A stretch of 60,494 bases of DNA. It comes from an uncultured Oscillospiraceae bacterium. GTDB taxonomy: Bacteria > Bacillota > Clostridia > Oscillospirales > Oscillospiraceae. Below are positions 7,696 through 15,809 of this stretch, piece after piece. The position numbers were made by a program, and so were the translations under genes. The notes under the pieces were generated by a model. That model made no database searches and had not been told where the DNA came from. It was given only the letters and a program-made list of their open reading frames with translations. Positions within the stretch are counted from its first letter, which is position 1, and every line of letters starts with the position of its first letter. Location of the stretch: contig CAAFLF010000027.1 in the NCBI GenBank assembly GCA_900763685.1, positions 1 to 60,494 of the forward strand. Direction: 5' to 3'.

Positions 7696-8866
7696 CGGTG
7701 TAAAGGTCCTGGGCTTCACCCACGCCTACGCAGGCCCCTTCTGCACCATGACCATGGCGGACTTCGGCGCCCAGGTCATCAAGATCGAGAAGGTCTCCGG
7801 CGGTGACCAGGCCCGGAGCTGGGGCCCCTTCAAAAACGGCTACAGCGGCTACTACGCCTCCTTCAACCGGGGCAAGAAGAGCCTGCCCCTGGATCTCCGG
7901 GCCCCGGAGGCCAAGGAGATCATCCGCCGGCTCATCGCCGAGTCCGACATCATCTGCTCCAACTTCAAGGCCGGCACCATGGAGAAGATGGGCTTCTCCT
8001 ACGAGGAGGTCCGGCAGATCAAGCCCGACATCATCTTTGCCGAGCTCTCCGGTTTCGGCAACAAGGGCGCCCTCTCCGCCTACGCCGCCTACGACAACGT
8101 GATGCAGGCCGTCAGCGGCGTCATGGATCTCAACGGCTTCCCGGACGGCGTGCCCCAGAAGATCGGCCCCGCCATCGGTGACAGCTACTCCGGCCTGGTG
8201 CTGCTCCTCGGCATCACCATCGCCTACTACCGCAAGCTTAAAACCGGCCAGGGCTGCCGGGTGGACGCCACCATGCTGGGCAGCCTCATCACCGCCCTGG
8301 AATATCCCGTCATGGAGTATACCGACTGCGGCAAGCTCCTCCATCGGGACGGCAACCGCAGCCCCTGGTACGCCCCCGGCGACGTCTACCGGGCCAAGGA
8401 CAGCTATGTGGCCCTCTCCGTGAAGACGGACGCCATGTGGCAGACCTTCCTTGAGAGGACCGGCTTCCCCCAGAAGGCCAACTATCAGACCGCCGCCCTC
8501 CGCCTGGAAAACCGGGACGCCCTGAAGACCGACCTGGAAGCCTTCCTGAAGGACACCACCGGCAAGGAGCTGGAGGCCAAGCTCGCCGGGACCGACATCC
8601 CCGCGGCCGAGGTCATGGGCATCGCCGAGAGCCTTCAGGATCCCCAGCTCCTGGCCCGGGACATGGTCCTTACCGTGAAGGACCCCGTCCTGGGGGACAT
8701 CCAGCTGGTGGGCGACCCCATGAAGCTCTCGGAGAATCCGGTGAGGACCGACGTGCCCTCCCCCACCCTGGGGCAGGACACCAAGGCCATCCTGCTGGGA
8801 TTGGGATACCGGCAGGAGGCGCTGGATGACATGAAACACCACAACATCATCGCTTGGGAGGAGTAA
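7682..8866 (+). CDS. CaiB/BaiF family CoA-transferase, catalytic subunit
   Basis: A 394-residue intact type III CoA-transferase. Asp167 in GPAIGDSYSG is the expected residue forming the acyl-aspartate anhydride, by alignment with formyl-CoA transferase Asp169. The N-terminal Rossmann-like CoA-binding region (FGAQVIKIEKVSGGDQAR) and the GFG(N)KG loop are present. It moves CoA from an acyl-CoA donor to a carboxylate in the cytoplasm. It overlaps the preceding paralogue and is 6 bp upstream of a BCCT transporter, so the likely substrate is a quaternary-ammonium carboxylate (carnitine, gamma-butyrobetaine or a relative). The substrate is inferred; no acyl-CoA dehydrogenase or hydratase accompanies it. 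Confidence 0.9.
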   Translation: MGMLDGVKVLGFTHAYAGPFCTMTMADFGAQVIKIEKVSGGDQARSWGPFKNGYSGYYASFNRGKKSLPLDLRAPEAKEIIRRLIAESDIICSNFKAGTMEKMGFSYEEVRQIKPDIIFAELSGFGNKGALSAYAAYDNVMQAVSGVMDLNGFPDGVPQKIGPAIGDSYSGLVLLLGITIAYYRKLKTGQGCRVDATMLGSLITALEYPVMEYTDCGKLLHRDGNRSPWYAPGDVYRAKDSYVALSVKTDAMWQTFLERTGFPQKANYQTAALRLENRDALKTDLEAFLKDTTGKELEAKLAGTDIPAAEVMGIAESLQDPQLLARDMVLTVKDPVLGDIQLVGDPMKLSENPVRTDVPSPTLGQDTKAILLGLGYRQEALDDMKHHNIIAWEE

Positions 8867-8871
8867 GAGAG

Positions 8872-10452
8872 ATGGAAAAGCAGGAAAAGAAACCCTTAAG
8901 TCAGCGCTATGAAGTGGGCCTGATGGTGGTCAGCGTCATCATCGTGGCGGCCCTGGTGGCCGGGATCTCCATTTTCCCGGAGAAGGGCAAGGAGGTCGCC
9001 TCCGCCGCCATGCACATGATGACCTACACCTTCGGCTCCACCATGCAGTTCATCACCGTCATCATCCTCATCTTCCTGGTGGCCCTGGGCTTCTCCAAGT
9101 ACGGCAGCATCCGCCTCGGCAAGGAAAAGCCGGACTACAAGACCTCCAGCTGGGTGGCCATGATGTTCTTCACCGGCCTCGGCGCCGGCACCGTCTACTG
9201 GGCCTTCCTGGAGTGGGGCTACCACTTCAACGCCGTCCCTCAGCTGGAGGGCGCCGCGGTCACGGAGGCCTACGCCTATGAGCTCTCCCTGGCCTACGCC
9301 ATGTTCGACTGGGGCCCCGCCGCGTGGGCGCTCCTGTGCGTCTTCGTGCTGCCCTTCGCCTATCACTACTATGTGAAGAACGACAAGGAGCTCCGCTTCT
9401 CCGCCCTCTGCAAGTACACCGTGGGCGACAAGGCCGTGAAGGGCCTCTTCGGCAAGGTCGTGGACTTCATCTTCATCTTCGCCGCCATCGGCTCCATCTG
9501 CATCACCGCCGGCACCTCCACCTCCACCGTGGCCTCCGCCGTGGCGGACCTGCTGGGCATCAGCCCCTCCTTCGCCCTCTCCGTCATCATCCTTTTGGGC
9601 GTCTCCGCCCTCTATACCGTCACCTCCCTGCTGGGCATCGAGCGGGGCATGCGCAAGATCAGCGACTGGAACGTCTACTTCTGCGTCTTCCTGCTACTCT
9701 TCATCCTGGTGGCCGGTCCCACCCGCTTCATCCTGGACTCCCTGGTGAACTCCCTGGGCGTCCTGACCCAGGAGTTCGTCCGGATGTGCACCTTCACCGA
9801 CCCCGTGGGCCGGGGCGGCTATCCCCAGGACTGGACCGTCTTCTACCTGGTCTACTGGTTCGTCTTCGGCCCCTTCACCGGCCTCTTCGTCGCCAAGATC
9901 TCCAAGGGCCGCACCATCCGTGAGATCATCCTCAACATGCTGGTCACCGGCACCGCGGGCCTGTTCTTCTTCGGCATCATCACCGCCTATGAGCAGAGCC
10001 TCCGCATCGACGGTGTTCTGGATATCCCCGCCATGCTGACCAACGGCCAGTCTGAGAACATCGCCTCCGCCGTGCTGCAGACCCTGCCCTTCCCCAAGTT
10101 CGCCATCCTCCTCTACCTCGTGGTCATCATCCTCTTCCTGGCCACCGCCCTGGACTCCTGCAGCTACACCCTGGCCAGCACCGTCTCCAAGGGCCTGAAG
10201 GAGGGCGAGGAGCCCAAGCGGGGCCTGAAGTTCGTCTGGTGCCTCGTGGGCGTCGCCATCCCTCTGGCCATCACCTTCGCCGGCACGGATATCAACACCA
10301 TCAAGTCCGTGGTCCTGGCCACCGGCCTGCCCCTGGTCATCATCCTCGCCATCATCTACTACGGCTTCCTCCGGGAGATGAAGAAGGACTTCGGCCGCAA
10401 GACCCGGGACCAGATCATCGCCGAGAGCGAGCTGCCGGAGAACGCCTGGTAA
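8872..10452 (+). CDS. BCCT family betaine/carnitine/choline-type transporter
   Basis: A 526-residue protein with about 12 membrane helices. Start ATG 8872 is preferred over the upstream in-frame Met at 8854, which lies inside the preceding gene. Family features include the Trp-rich blocks VYWAFLEWGYHF and FDWGPAAWALLCVFVLPFAYHYY, and the helix-8 region FVFGPFTGLFVAKISKGRTIREI. The WAFLEWGYHF form resembles CaiT-like members. BCCT carriers move trimethylammonium compounds by antiport or with Na+ or H+. It is co-transcribed with the CoA-transferases from the sigma-54 promoter, suggesting uptake followed by CoA activation. The exact substrate is not determined by the sequence. Confidence 0.88.
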   Translation: MEKQEKKPLSQRYEVGLMVVSVIIVAALVAGISIFPEKGKEVASAAMHMMTYTFGSTMQFITVIILIFLVALGFSKYGSIRLGKEKPDYKTSSWVAMMFFTGLGAGTVYWAFLEWGYHFNAVPQLEGAAVTEAYAYELSLAYAMFDWGPAAWALLCVFVLPFAYHYYVKNDKELRFSALCKYTVGDKAVKGLFGKVVDFIFIFAAIGSICITAGTSTSTVASAVADLLGISPSFALSVIILLGVSALYTVTSLLGIERGMRKISDWNVYFCVFLLLFILVAGPTRFILDSLVNSLGVLTQEFVRMCTFTDPVGRGGYPQDWTVFYLVYWFVFGPFTGLFVAKISKGRTIREIILNMLVTGTAGLFFFGIITAYEQSLRIDGVLDIPAMLTNGQSENIASAVLQTLPFPKFAILLYLVVIILFLATALDSCSYTLASTVSKGLKEGEEPKRGLKFVWCLVGVAIPLAITFAGTDINTIKSVVLATGLPLVIILAIIYYGFLREMKKDFGRKTRDQIIAESELPENAW

Positions 10453-10515
10453 AAACCGCCTTGCCAACGCCCCCGCCCCTGTGGTACTCTGATGGAGTGA
10501 AAGGAGGTGCCGCCC

Positions 10516-11856
10516 ATAGACAACCGGGACATGCGGGACATCATGGACCATCTCAGCGATGAGATCATGGTCTTTGACACCCACTACCGCATGGTCTGCG
10601 TCAACGAAGCCTGCCGCCGGCACTACGGCCTTCCGCCGGAAGCCCTCATCGGCAAGACCTTTGACGAGCTGGACGGCACCTTCTGGGGCAACTCCACCCT
10701 GCCGGAGGTCTACGCCACCAAAAAGCGGGTGGCCCACCGGCAGATCACCAACCAGGGCTGCGACATCATCACCATCTCCGTCCCCCTGCTGGACGAGAAC
10801 GGCGACACCCGCTATGTCATCTAGAACGTCAACGACCTCCAGGAGGTCAACCGGGTCAGCGAGGCGGAGAAGCTCCCCTCCCGGATCTCGGCGGAGCGGG
10901 GCCGGGCTCCCTACCCCGGCGTCAACCGCAAGATGAACCAGCTCCTGCTGACCCTTCAGACCATCCGGGATACCGACGTCTCCTGCCTCTTCCTGGGGGA
11001 GACCGGCACCGGCAAGAGCTTCCTCGCCCAGTACCTGCACGACATCAGCCGCCGCCAGCAGCGCCCCCTTCGTCACGGTGAACTGCGCCTGCATGCCCGG
11101 GAGCTGATGGAGAGCGAGCTCTTCGGCTACGTGAAGGGCGCCTTCTCCGGCGCCGTGGGCACGAAGCCCGGCCTCGCGGAGGCCGCCGACGGCGGCACCC
11201 TCTTCCTGGACGAGATCTCCGAGCTCCCCTACGAGATGCAGGCGAAGCTCCTCTACTTCCTCCAGGAGAAGGCCTTCCTCCCCGTGGGCGGCACCCGGAA
11301 GAAGACCGTGGATGTCCGCATCCTGGCCGCCACCAACTGGGACCTCCGGCAGATGGTGGCCAACGGCACCTTCCGGGAGGATCTCTACTTCCGCCTCAAC
11401 ACCGTGGAGCTGACGGTCCCGCCCCTCCGGGATCGGCGGGAGGACATCCGGGGCCTGGCCCAGTCCCACCTTCACGCCTTTGACGAGACCTACGGCCGCC
11501 GCCACACCCTGACGGAGGAGGCCCTCCGCCTTATGGAGCGCTACGCCTGGCCCGGCAACCTGCGGGAGCTCTCCCACTGCGTGGAGAAGACCGTGGTCCT
11601 GACGCCGGACGGCGACATCCTGCCCCGGGACCTGCCCAAGTCCCTCTTCGACATCAGCGAGGCGCCCCCGCCGGAGTCCGCCCCCGGCCAGCCCCTGGAC
11701 GAGGCCCTGGGATCCCTGGAGCGCCGCCTCGTCACCGAGGCCTACGCCAAGTATAAGACCAGCGTCCGGGTAGCCAAGGAGCTGGGCATCAGCCAGCCCC
11801 GGGCCTACCGGCTCTACCGGAAGTACCTGGCGCCCTCCGATCCCTCAGCGGAATAA
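10516..11856 (+). pseudogene. Sigma-54 enhancer-binding activator (PAS-AAA+-HTH), interrupted
   Basis: PAS domain (codons about 10-105), AAA+ domain with Walker A GETGTGKS, a GAFSGA loop (usual form GAFTGA), Walker B GGTLFLDEI and an arginine-rich sensor region, then a C-terminal Fis-type helix-turn-helix. Three defects are visible. AAGGAGGT ends 7 bases before ATA (10516), where ATG would be expected; GTG 10507 or ATG 10531 are alternatives. An in-frame TAG at 10822 (probably once CAG) separates PAS from AAA+. A +1 shift in the C5 run at 11064-11068 is undone by a -1 shift near 11099-11101, scrambling the conserved PFVxVNC segment. It presumably activated the 6504 promoter. The lesions are either decay or base-calling errors. 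Confidence 0.8.
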
Positions 11857-11862
11857 CCCCGG

Positions 11863-11893
11863 CAAGCCGGCGGAGCCTCGCTCCGCCGGCTTG
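11863..11893 (+). terminator. Terminator of the sigma-54 locus
   Basis: Thirteen-base perfect arms (11863-11875 and 11881-11893) with loop CCTCG, seven bases after the activator stop codon. The following tract (tttccacattgtt) is moderately T-rich. Confidence 0.8.
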
Positions 11894-12009
11894 TTTCCAC
11901 ATTGTTACCGTTTGTTTTCCCTTTGTTCTTTCTTCCCGCCGGAAAGCATGCTATCATGGCGCCATGAAACCTCCCGGGCCTTGCCCGGTTACCTGAAAGG
12001 AGAACCCCC

Positions 12010-12789
12010 ATGCGTGCTTTCCGTACCCTCGCCGCCCTGCTGGCGGTGCTGACCCTCAGCGCCTGCGGCACCCCCGCCGCCAATGGCTCCGCCTCCTCCG
12101 CCCCCTCCGGCTCCGTTTCCTCCTCCGCCGGCGCCTCCGCCCAGCGGGACCCCCTGCCTGCGGACCCCGCCGAGGATTCCCTCTCTGTCGGCGATGCCTA
12201 TGAGCTCTACCGGGAGGTCACGGTCTCCAACGGCCGGGTCCTGACCCTCATCGCCCACGGGGAGCGGCAGGACGAGGCCTGCTTCGGCATCTCCTCCATC
12301 GACGTGATGGACGGCGACGCCCTGGTCCAGACCGTCTCCCTTCACGACGGCATCGTGGCCGGCAACGCCTACGACGACTTTGAGGACCCCCTGGCGGCGG
12401 ACGCCACCCGGACCTTCGACCTTACCTCCGGCCTGGACACCCAGGACTACAACTTCGACGGCTTCCCCGACCTCGCCATCACCGAGTTCTGGGGCACCGC
12501 CAACGAGCGCAGGCTCCTCTGGCTCTGGGACGACACCGCCGGGACCTACGCCTTCGCCCTGCCTCTCGTGGGCACGGAGATCCGCCTGGACGAGAGCGCC
12601 CAGGCCGTCATCACCACCGCCAGGAGCGGCCCCGCCGAGACCGTCATCACCCGCTACGCCCCCGCCGCCGACGGCCAGCTCCAGGCCGTCCAGCAGACCC
12701 AGGAGACCTTCCTCTCCGAGACGGAGACCCAGTCCGTCACCTACGCCCTCATCGACGGCGAATGGGTCCTGGTGGAGGACAGCAACTGA
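12010..12789 (+). CDS. Lipoprotein with an EF-hand-like DxNxDGxxDL loop
   Basis: A 259-residue protein with a type II signal: hydrophobic core and lipobox LSAC, Cys19 being the lipidated residue. A Ser/Ala/Gly-rich linker to about residue 45 follows. Near residue 155 the segment DYNFDGFPDLAI is a calcium-loop motif of the kind found in FG-GAP/VCBS-like and XAC2610-like repeats. It is anchored on the outer face of the membrane, function unknown. The ribosome binding site is AAAGGAG. It may form a transcription unit with the small gene at 12853. Confidence 0.75.
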   Translation: MRAFRTLAALLAVLTLSACGTPAANGSASSAPSGSVSSSAGASAQRDPLPADPAEDSLSVGDAYELYREVTVSNGRVLTLIAHGERQDEACFGISSIDVMDGDALVQTVSLHDGIVAGNAYDDFEDPLAADATRTFDLTSGLDTQDYNFDGFPDLAITEFWGTANERRLLWLWDDTAGTYAFALPLVGTEIRLDESAQAVITTARSGPAETVITRYAPAADGQLQAVQQTQETFLSETETQSVTYALIDGEWVLVEDSN

Positions 12790-12852
12790 CACCCAGCCAC
12801 GCCCCCAGCCGCCGCGAGGCAAACGGCAGGACAACAGACGGAGGACCCTTCC

Positions 12853-13188
12853 ATGAAGATCACCATCGATTTCGGGCATCCCTACTTTGACGCCGAAACC
12901 ATACGGCGCCTCACGCTGGATGACCTGAACGACTTCTACGCGGAGGCGGGCGAAGTCGACCAGCTGAATCTTTTCTTTGTGCTGGAGGCGTCGCTGCACC
13001 AGCTGCAAGGCGAAAAGGATCGGAAAACCTCTGCCCGCTGCGCGTTTCTCATGGCGTACTACCTCTTTATCGCGCTGACACCTCCGGCGTCCTTCGAGCT
13101 GGCCGAGTTCTACATCGACCGGGCGCTGGAATGGGATGAGACCCCGGAATACCGGCATTGGAAGGAGACCATTGACGAGAGAAATTGA
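12853..13188 (+). CDS. Hypothetical 111-residue protein
   Basis: Preceded by GGAGG at good spacing and followed by a bidirectional terminator, so it looks like a real gene. The product is acidic and mostly helical, with no signal peptide or membrane segment and a Tyr/Phe-rich middle (AYYLFIALTPP). Codon use is less GC-biased at third positions than in the neighbours. I do not recognise a family. It is 63 bp downstream of the lipoprotein gene and could be its partner or an independent cytoplasmic protein. Confidence 0.65.
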   Translation: MKITIDFGHPYFDAETIRRLTLDDLNDFYAEAGEVDQLNLFFVLEASLHQLQGEKDRKTSARCAFLMAYYLFIALTPPASFELAEFYIDRALEWDETPEYRHWKETIDERN

Positions 13189-13209
13189 CTTCTCCCCCGC
13201 CATCTCTTG

Positions 13210-13255
13210 AAAAGGGAAACGGCGTGCCCCCAAAGGGTCACGCCGTTTCCCTTTT
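13210..13255. terminator. Bidirectional terminator between convergent genes
   Basis: Perfect 17-base arms (13210-13226 and 13239-13255). Each begins or ends with four A or T, so the hairpin has a T run on both strands. It serves the + strand gene ending at 13188 and the - strand gene ending at 13262. Confidence 0.92.
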
Positions 13256-13261
13256 CCTCTT

Positions 13262-14506
13262 TTACTCCCCCGTCTCCGCCGGGTGCCGCAGCACCTCCGC
13301 CACGTCTTGCCGCCGCCGGAACACCGTCCCCCAGCAGAAGGCCAGGGTAAAGAGCGCTCCCGCGGTGACGCAGAGCCGGTAGTCCAGCACCTCGCCCAGG
13401 AGCCCCATCCCCAGGGACAGCACGCTGCTGGCCGCCGTCAGCAGCACGGAGCCGTAGGCGTTCACCCGGGCCCGGAGACGCTCCGGCAGGTAGCTCTGCA
13501 CCGCCGCCTGGCGGATGGCGGCGCTGTTGATGCCGAGGAACCCGCAGGCCGCCCGGTTCACCAGCATCAGGGGGTACGGCAGCCAGAGGAGGCAGGCATC
13601 CATGCTCTCATAGAGCTGGTAGACGGAGAACGTAAAGGAGAAGCGCTTGTCAGGCTTCAGCCGCCAGCGGTAGCGCACCGCCCCGCCCACAGTCCGGCCC
13701 AAAAACTCCGCCACGGAAAAGAGGGAGTACATCGCCGCCGTGAAGCCCGGCGCCGTCCGGAAGAAGGCCACGAGCAGCGGCCCGTAGCCCGCCGCCACCC
13801 CGTTGGTGACGGCCATGTAGTCATAGAGGGCCCGGAGCCCCCGCTCCCCCTTCAAAAACTCCGCCGTCTCCCGGATGTCCCCCCACCAGGTCTTCAGGGA
13901 GAAAAGCGGTTCCCCGCTCTCCCGCCGGGTCTCCGTTATCTGGATGCGGTTCTCGATGCCCGCCGCGAGAAGGGAAAGCCCCGCCTGGATCAGAAGCAGC
14001 ACGGCAACGCCCAGACGCTCAAAGAGCAACGCCGCCAGGGGCATCATCAGCACCTTCAAAACCGGATACAGCATGGAGGAGACGGTGTAGCCCTTCTCCT
14101 CCTGCCCCTTCGGCAGCACCATGGGGTAAAAGCTCTCGTAGGCCAGCTGGTCGAAGCTCCCCAGGCACGCCAGCAGCAGGGAGAAGCCCAGGTACGCCCC
14201 GTAGGAGAACTGGCAGCGCAGCAGGTAAAGCCCGGCGGCCCCGTAGAGCAGCCCGTTCACGATGTCCCCGCCCACGAGGAAGGGCTTGCGGGGCAGCCGG
14301 TCCATCAGCGGGGCCAGGAAGAGGGGCAGGATCACATAGGGGAAAAGCTGGATGGCCACGATCACGGCGGAGGCCAGGGTGCTCCCCGTCTCGTCGAAGA
14401 CCAGGAACGACAATGCGAAGCTGCTGAGGATGCCCCCCGCCGCCCCCAGGGCCGTGGCCGCCGTGACGCGGCAGAAATTCTTCGTCCATAGTGCGTCTTT
14501 TCTCAT
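13262..14506 (-). CDS. MFS transporter
   Basis: A 414-residue polytopic protein with about 12 hydrophobic segments and the loop-2-3 motif LMDRLPRKP, a variant of the MFS GxxxDRxGRR signature. The start is ATG 14506, with AGGTGAG upstream and a sensible N-terminus (Met-Arg-Lys-Asp); an ORF start 24 codons earlier has no site. The family resembles MFS_1/MFS_3 drug-efflux permeases such as macrolide-type exporters. The substrate is unknown. It is followed 104 bp away on the same strand by an XRE-TPR regulator. Confidence 0.8.
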   Translation of the reverse strand: MRKDALWTKNFCRVTAATALGAAGGILSSFALSFLVFDETGSTLASAVIVAIQLFPYVILPLFLAPLMDRLPRKPFLVGGDIVNGLLYGAAGLYLLRCQFSYGAYLGFSLLLACLGSFDQLAYESFYPMVLPKGQEEKGYTVSSMLYPVLKVLMMPLAALLFERLGVAVLLLIQAGLSLLAAGIENRIQITETRRESGEPLFSLKTWWGDIRETAEFLKGERGLRALYDYMAVTNGVAAGYGPLLVAFFRTAPGFTAAMYSLFSVAEFLGRTVGGAVRYRWRLKPDKRFSFTFSVYQLYESMDACLLWLPYPLMLVNRAACGFLGINSAAIRQAAVQSYLPERLRARVNAYGSVLLTAASSVLSLGMGLLGEVLDYRLCVTAGALFTLAFCWGTVFRRRQDVAEVLRHPAETGE

Positions 14507-14610
14507 GTTTCTCACCTCGCCTTCCAGCATAGCACGCCCAGAGAGGCGAAGAAAGCCCCTTGCTTTGGGAAAATCCATCCAACCGCAAGGGGCTTACTGC
14601 ATCGTTTCAT

Positions 14611-15747
14611 TCAGTTGTCAGGAAAATCCTCCAGCAGCCGCACCGCCTCCCGGTACTGCCGGTTGGCCTTGTACCACGCCAGCACCCAGGGCCGGTGGAA
14701 GCGGGCGTAGCCCACCGGCAGCTCCTGCCGGATCCGCCGGAAGCAGCGGAGCAGCCGCTCCCCATACCCGGGATCGTGGAGGTAGTCCTCCCGTTCCAGG
14801 CGGCAGCGCACCAGGGCCAGCATCTCCCGGGCCAGGCTCTCCTCCACCGGGCAGTTTTCGGCGGCGCAGAGAGGCTCCGCCCGATCCAGCGCCGCCAGGG
14901 CCTCATCCTTCCGCCCCAGCTCCTCCAGGCAGATGGCCCGCTTGTGGAGGGTCATGGCGTCCCTCTCCCCCAGGGCGGCGAGCAGCGGCAGGGCCGCCGC
15001 CGCGTCCCCCTGCTCCAGAAGGCTGGCTCCGCTGTTGTAGCGGATGCCCCGCAGGCTCTCCGGGTCCCCGATGGCTTCCGCCAGGTGCTCCGCCGCCTGG
15101 TAGTGGGAGCGCATCCGCCCCAGCTCGCCAAGATCCGAGTAGCAGTTCCCGAGATAGATTCGGCAGGAGAGCATCAGGCACACGTATCCCCGCTCCGCTG
15201 CGGCGGCGTGGGCCTCCGTCAGGGCCTCCACCGCCTGGGCGTAGCGCCCCCGGCGATAGCTCTCCCGCCCGGAGAGCAGCAGGAAGAGAGGCTGCGGGTC
15301 CAGGGCCAGGGCCCCGGCCCAGTCCCCCTGCAGGCAGCGCTGCATGGCCAGCCCCTCCCGGTCCAGGAAGGGCTCCCAATCCTCCGGCAGGGGCGTCATC
15401 CGGTCCGCCCGGAAGGCCTCCAGCAGGGCGTAGTCCACCGCCAGCCGTCCCCGGCGCAGTTCCTCCGCCCGGGGCGCGAGGGCGTCGAAGCGGGCGTGAA
15501 AGCCCCCGTCGTCCCCCATCCGCAGCCGCTCCCGGCACTCCGCCAGGGCGGCGGCATCGGCCTCGTCCAGCTCCCAGGGGATGTCCAAGCGCTCAAAGAG
15601 GGCCCGCAGGACCTCCTCGGACGCCTGTGCCTTCCCCTGCTCCACCTTGGAGAGGTAGGACACCGCGCAGATGCCCCGGCAGACCCCCTCCTGGCTCCAG
15701 TCCCGCCGCAGCCGCTCCCGCCGCAGCAAAAGCCCCGAGATGTCCAT
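14611..15747 (-). CDS. XRE-family regulator with TPR-like C-terminal domain
   Basis: A 378-residue protein starting at ATG 15747. Residues about 5-65 form an XRE helix-turn-helix (LRRERLRRDWSQEGVC, then VSYLSKVEQGKA). The remainder is Ala/Leu/Glu-rich helical repeats spaced about 34-40 residues, typical of the TPR region of Rgg/PlcR/AimR-like peptide-sensing regulators. Such proteins often bind a small signalling peptide. No obvious peptide gene was found next to it, although short secreted ORFs are easily missed in GC-rich DNA. It is 63 bp downstream of mutS2 and upstream of the MFS permease, which it may control. Confidence 0.78.
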   Translation of the reverse strand: MDISGLLLRRERLRRDWSQEGVCRGICAVSYLSKVEQGKAQASEEVLRALFERLDIPWELDEADAAALAECRERLRMGDDGGFHARFDALAPRAEELRRGRLAVDYALLEAFRADRMTPLPEDWEPFLDREGLAMQRCLQGDWAGALALDPQPLFLLLSGRESYRRGRYAQAVEALTEAHAAAAERGYVCLMLSCRIYLGNCYSDLGELGRMRSHYQAAEHLAEAIGDPESLRGIRYNSGASLLEQGDAAAALPLLAALGERDAMTLHKRAICLEELGRKDEALAALDRAEPLCAAENCPVEESLAREMLALVRCRLEREDYLHDPGYGERLLRCFRRIRQELPVGYARFHRPWVLAWYKANRQYREAVRLLEDFPDN

Positions 15748-15809
15748 GCCAACGCCCCCTTTCTCTCCTGTCCACAGCGCCCCCGGGGACTCCGGGGGTG
15801 CTGTTTCTC

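Noticed and set aside
6560..11856. A complete carnitine or gamma-butyrobetaine degradation cluster
   Set aside because: Only CoA-transferases, a BCCT carrier and a regulator are present; no acyl-CoA dehydrogenase, hydratase or ligase was found, so the substrate is left open.
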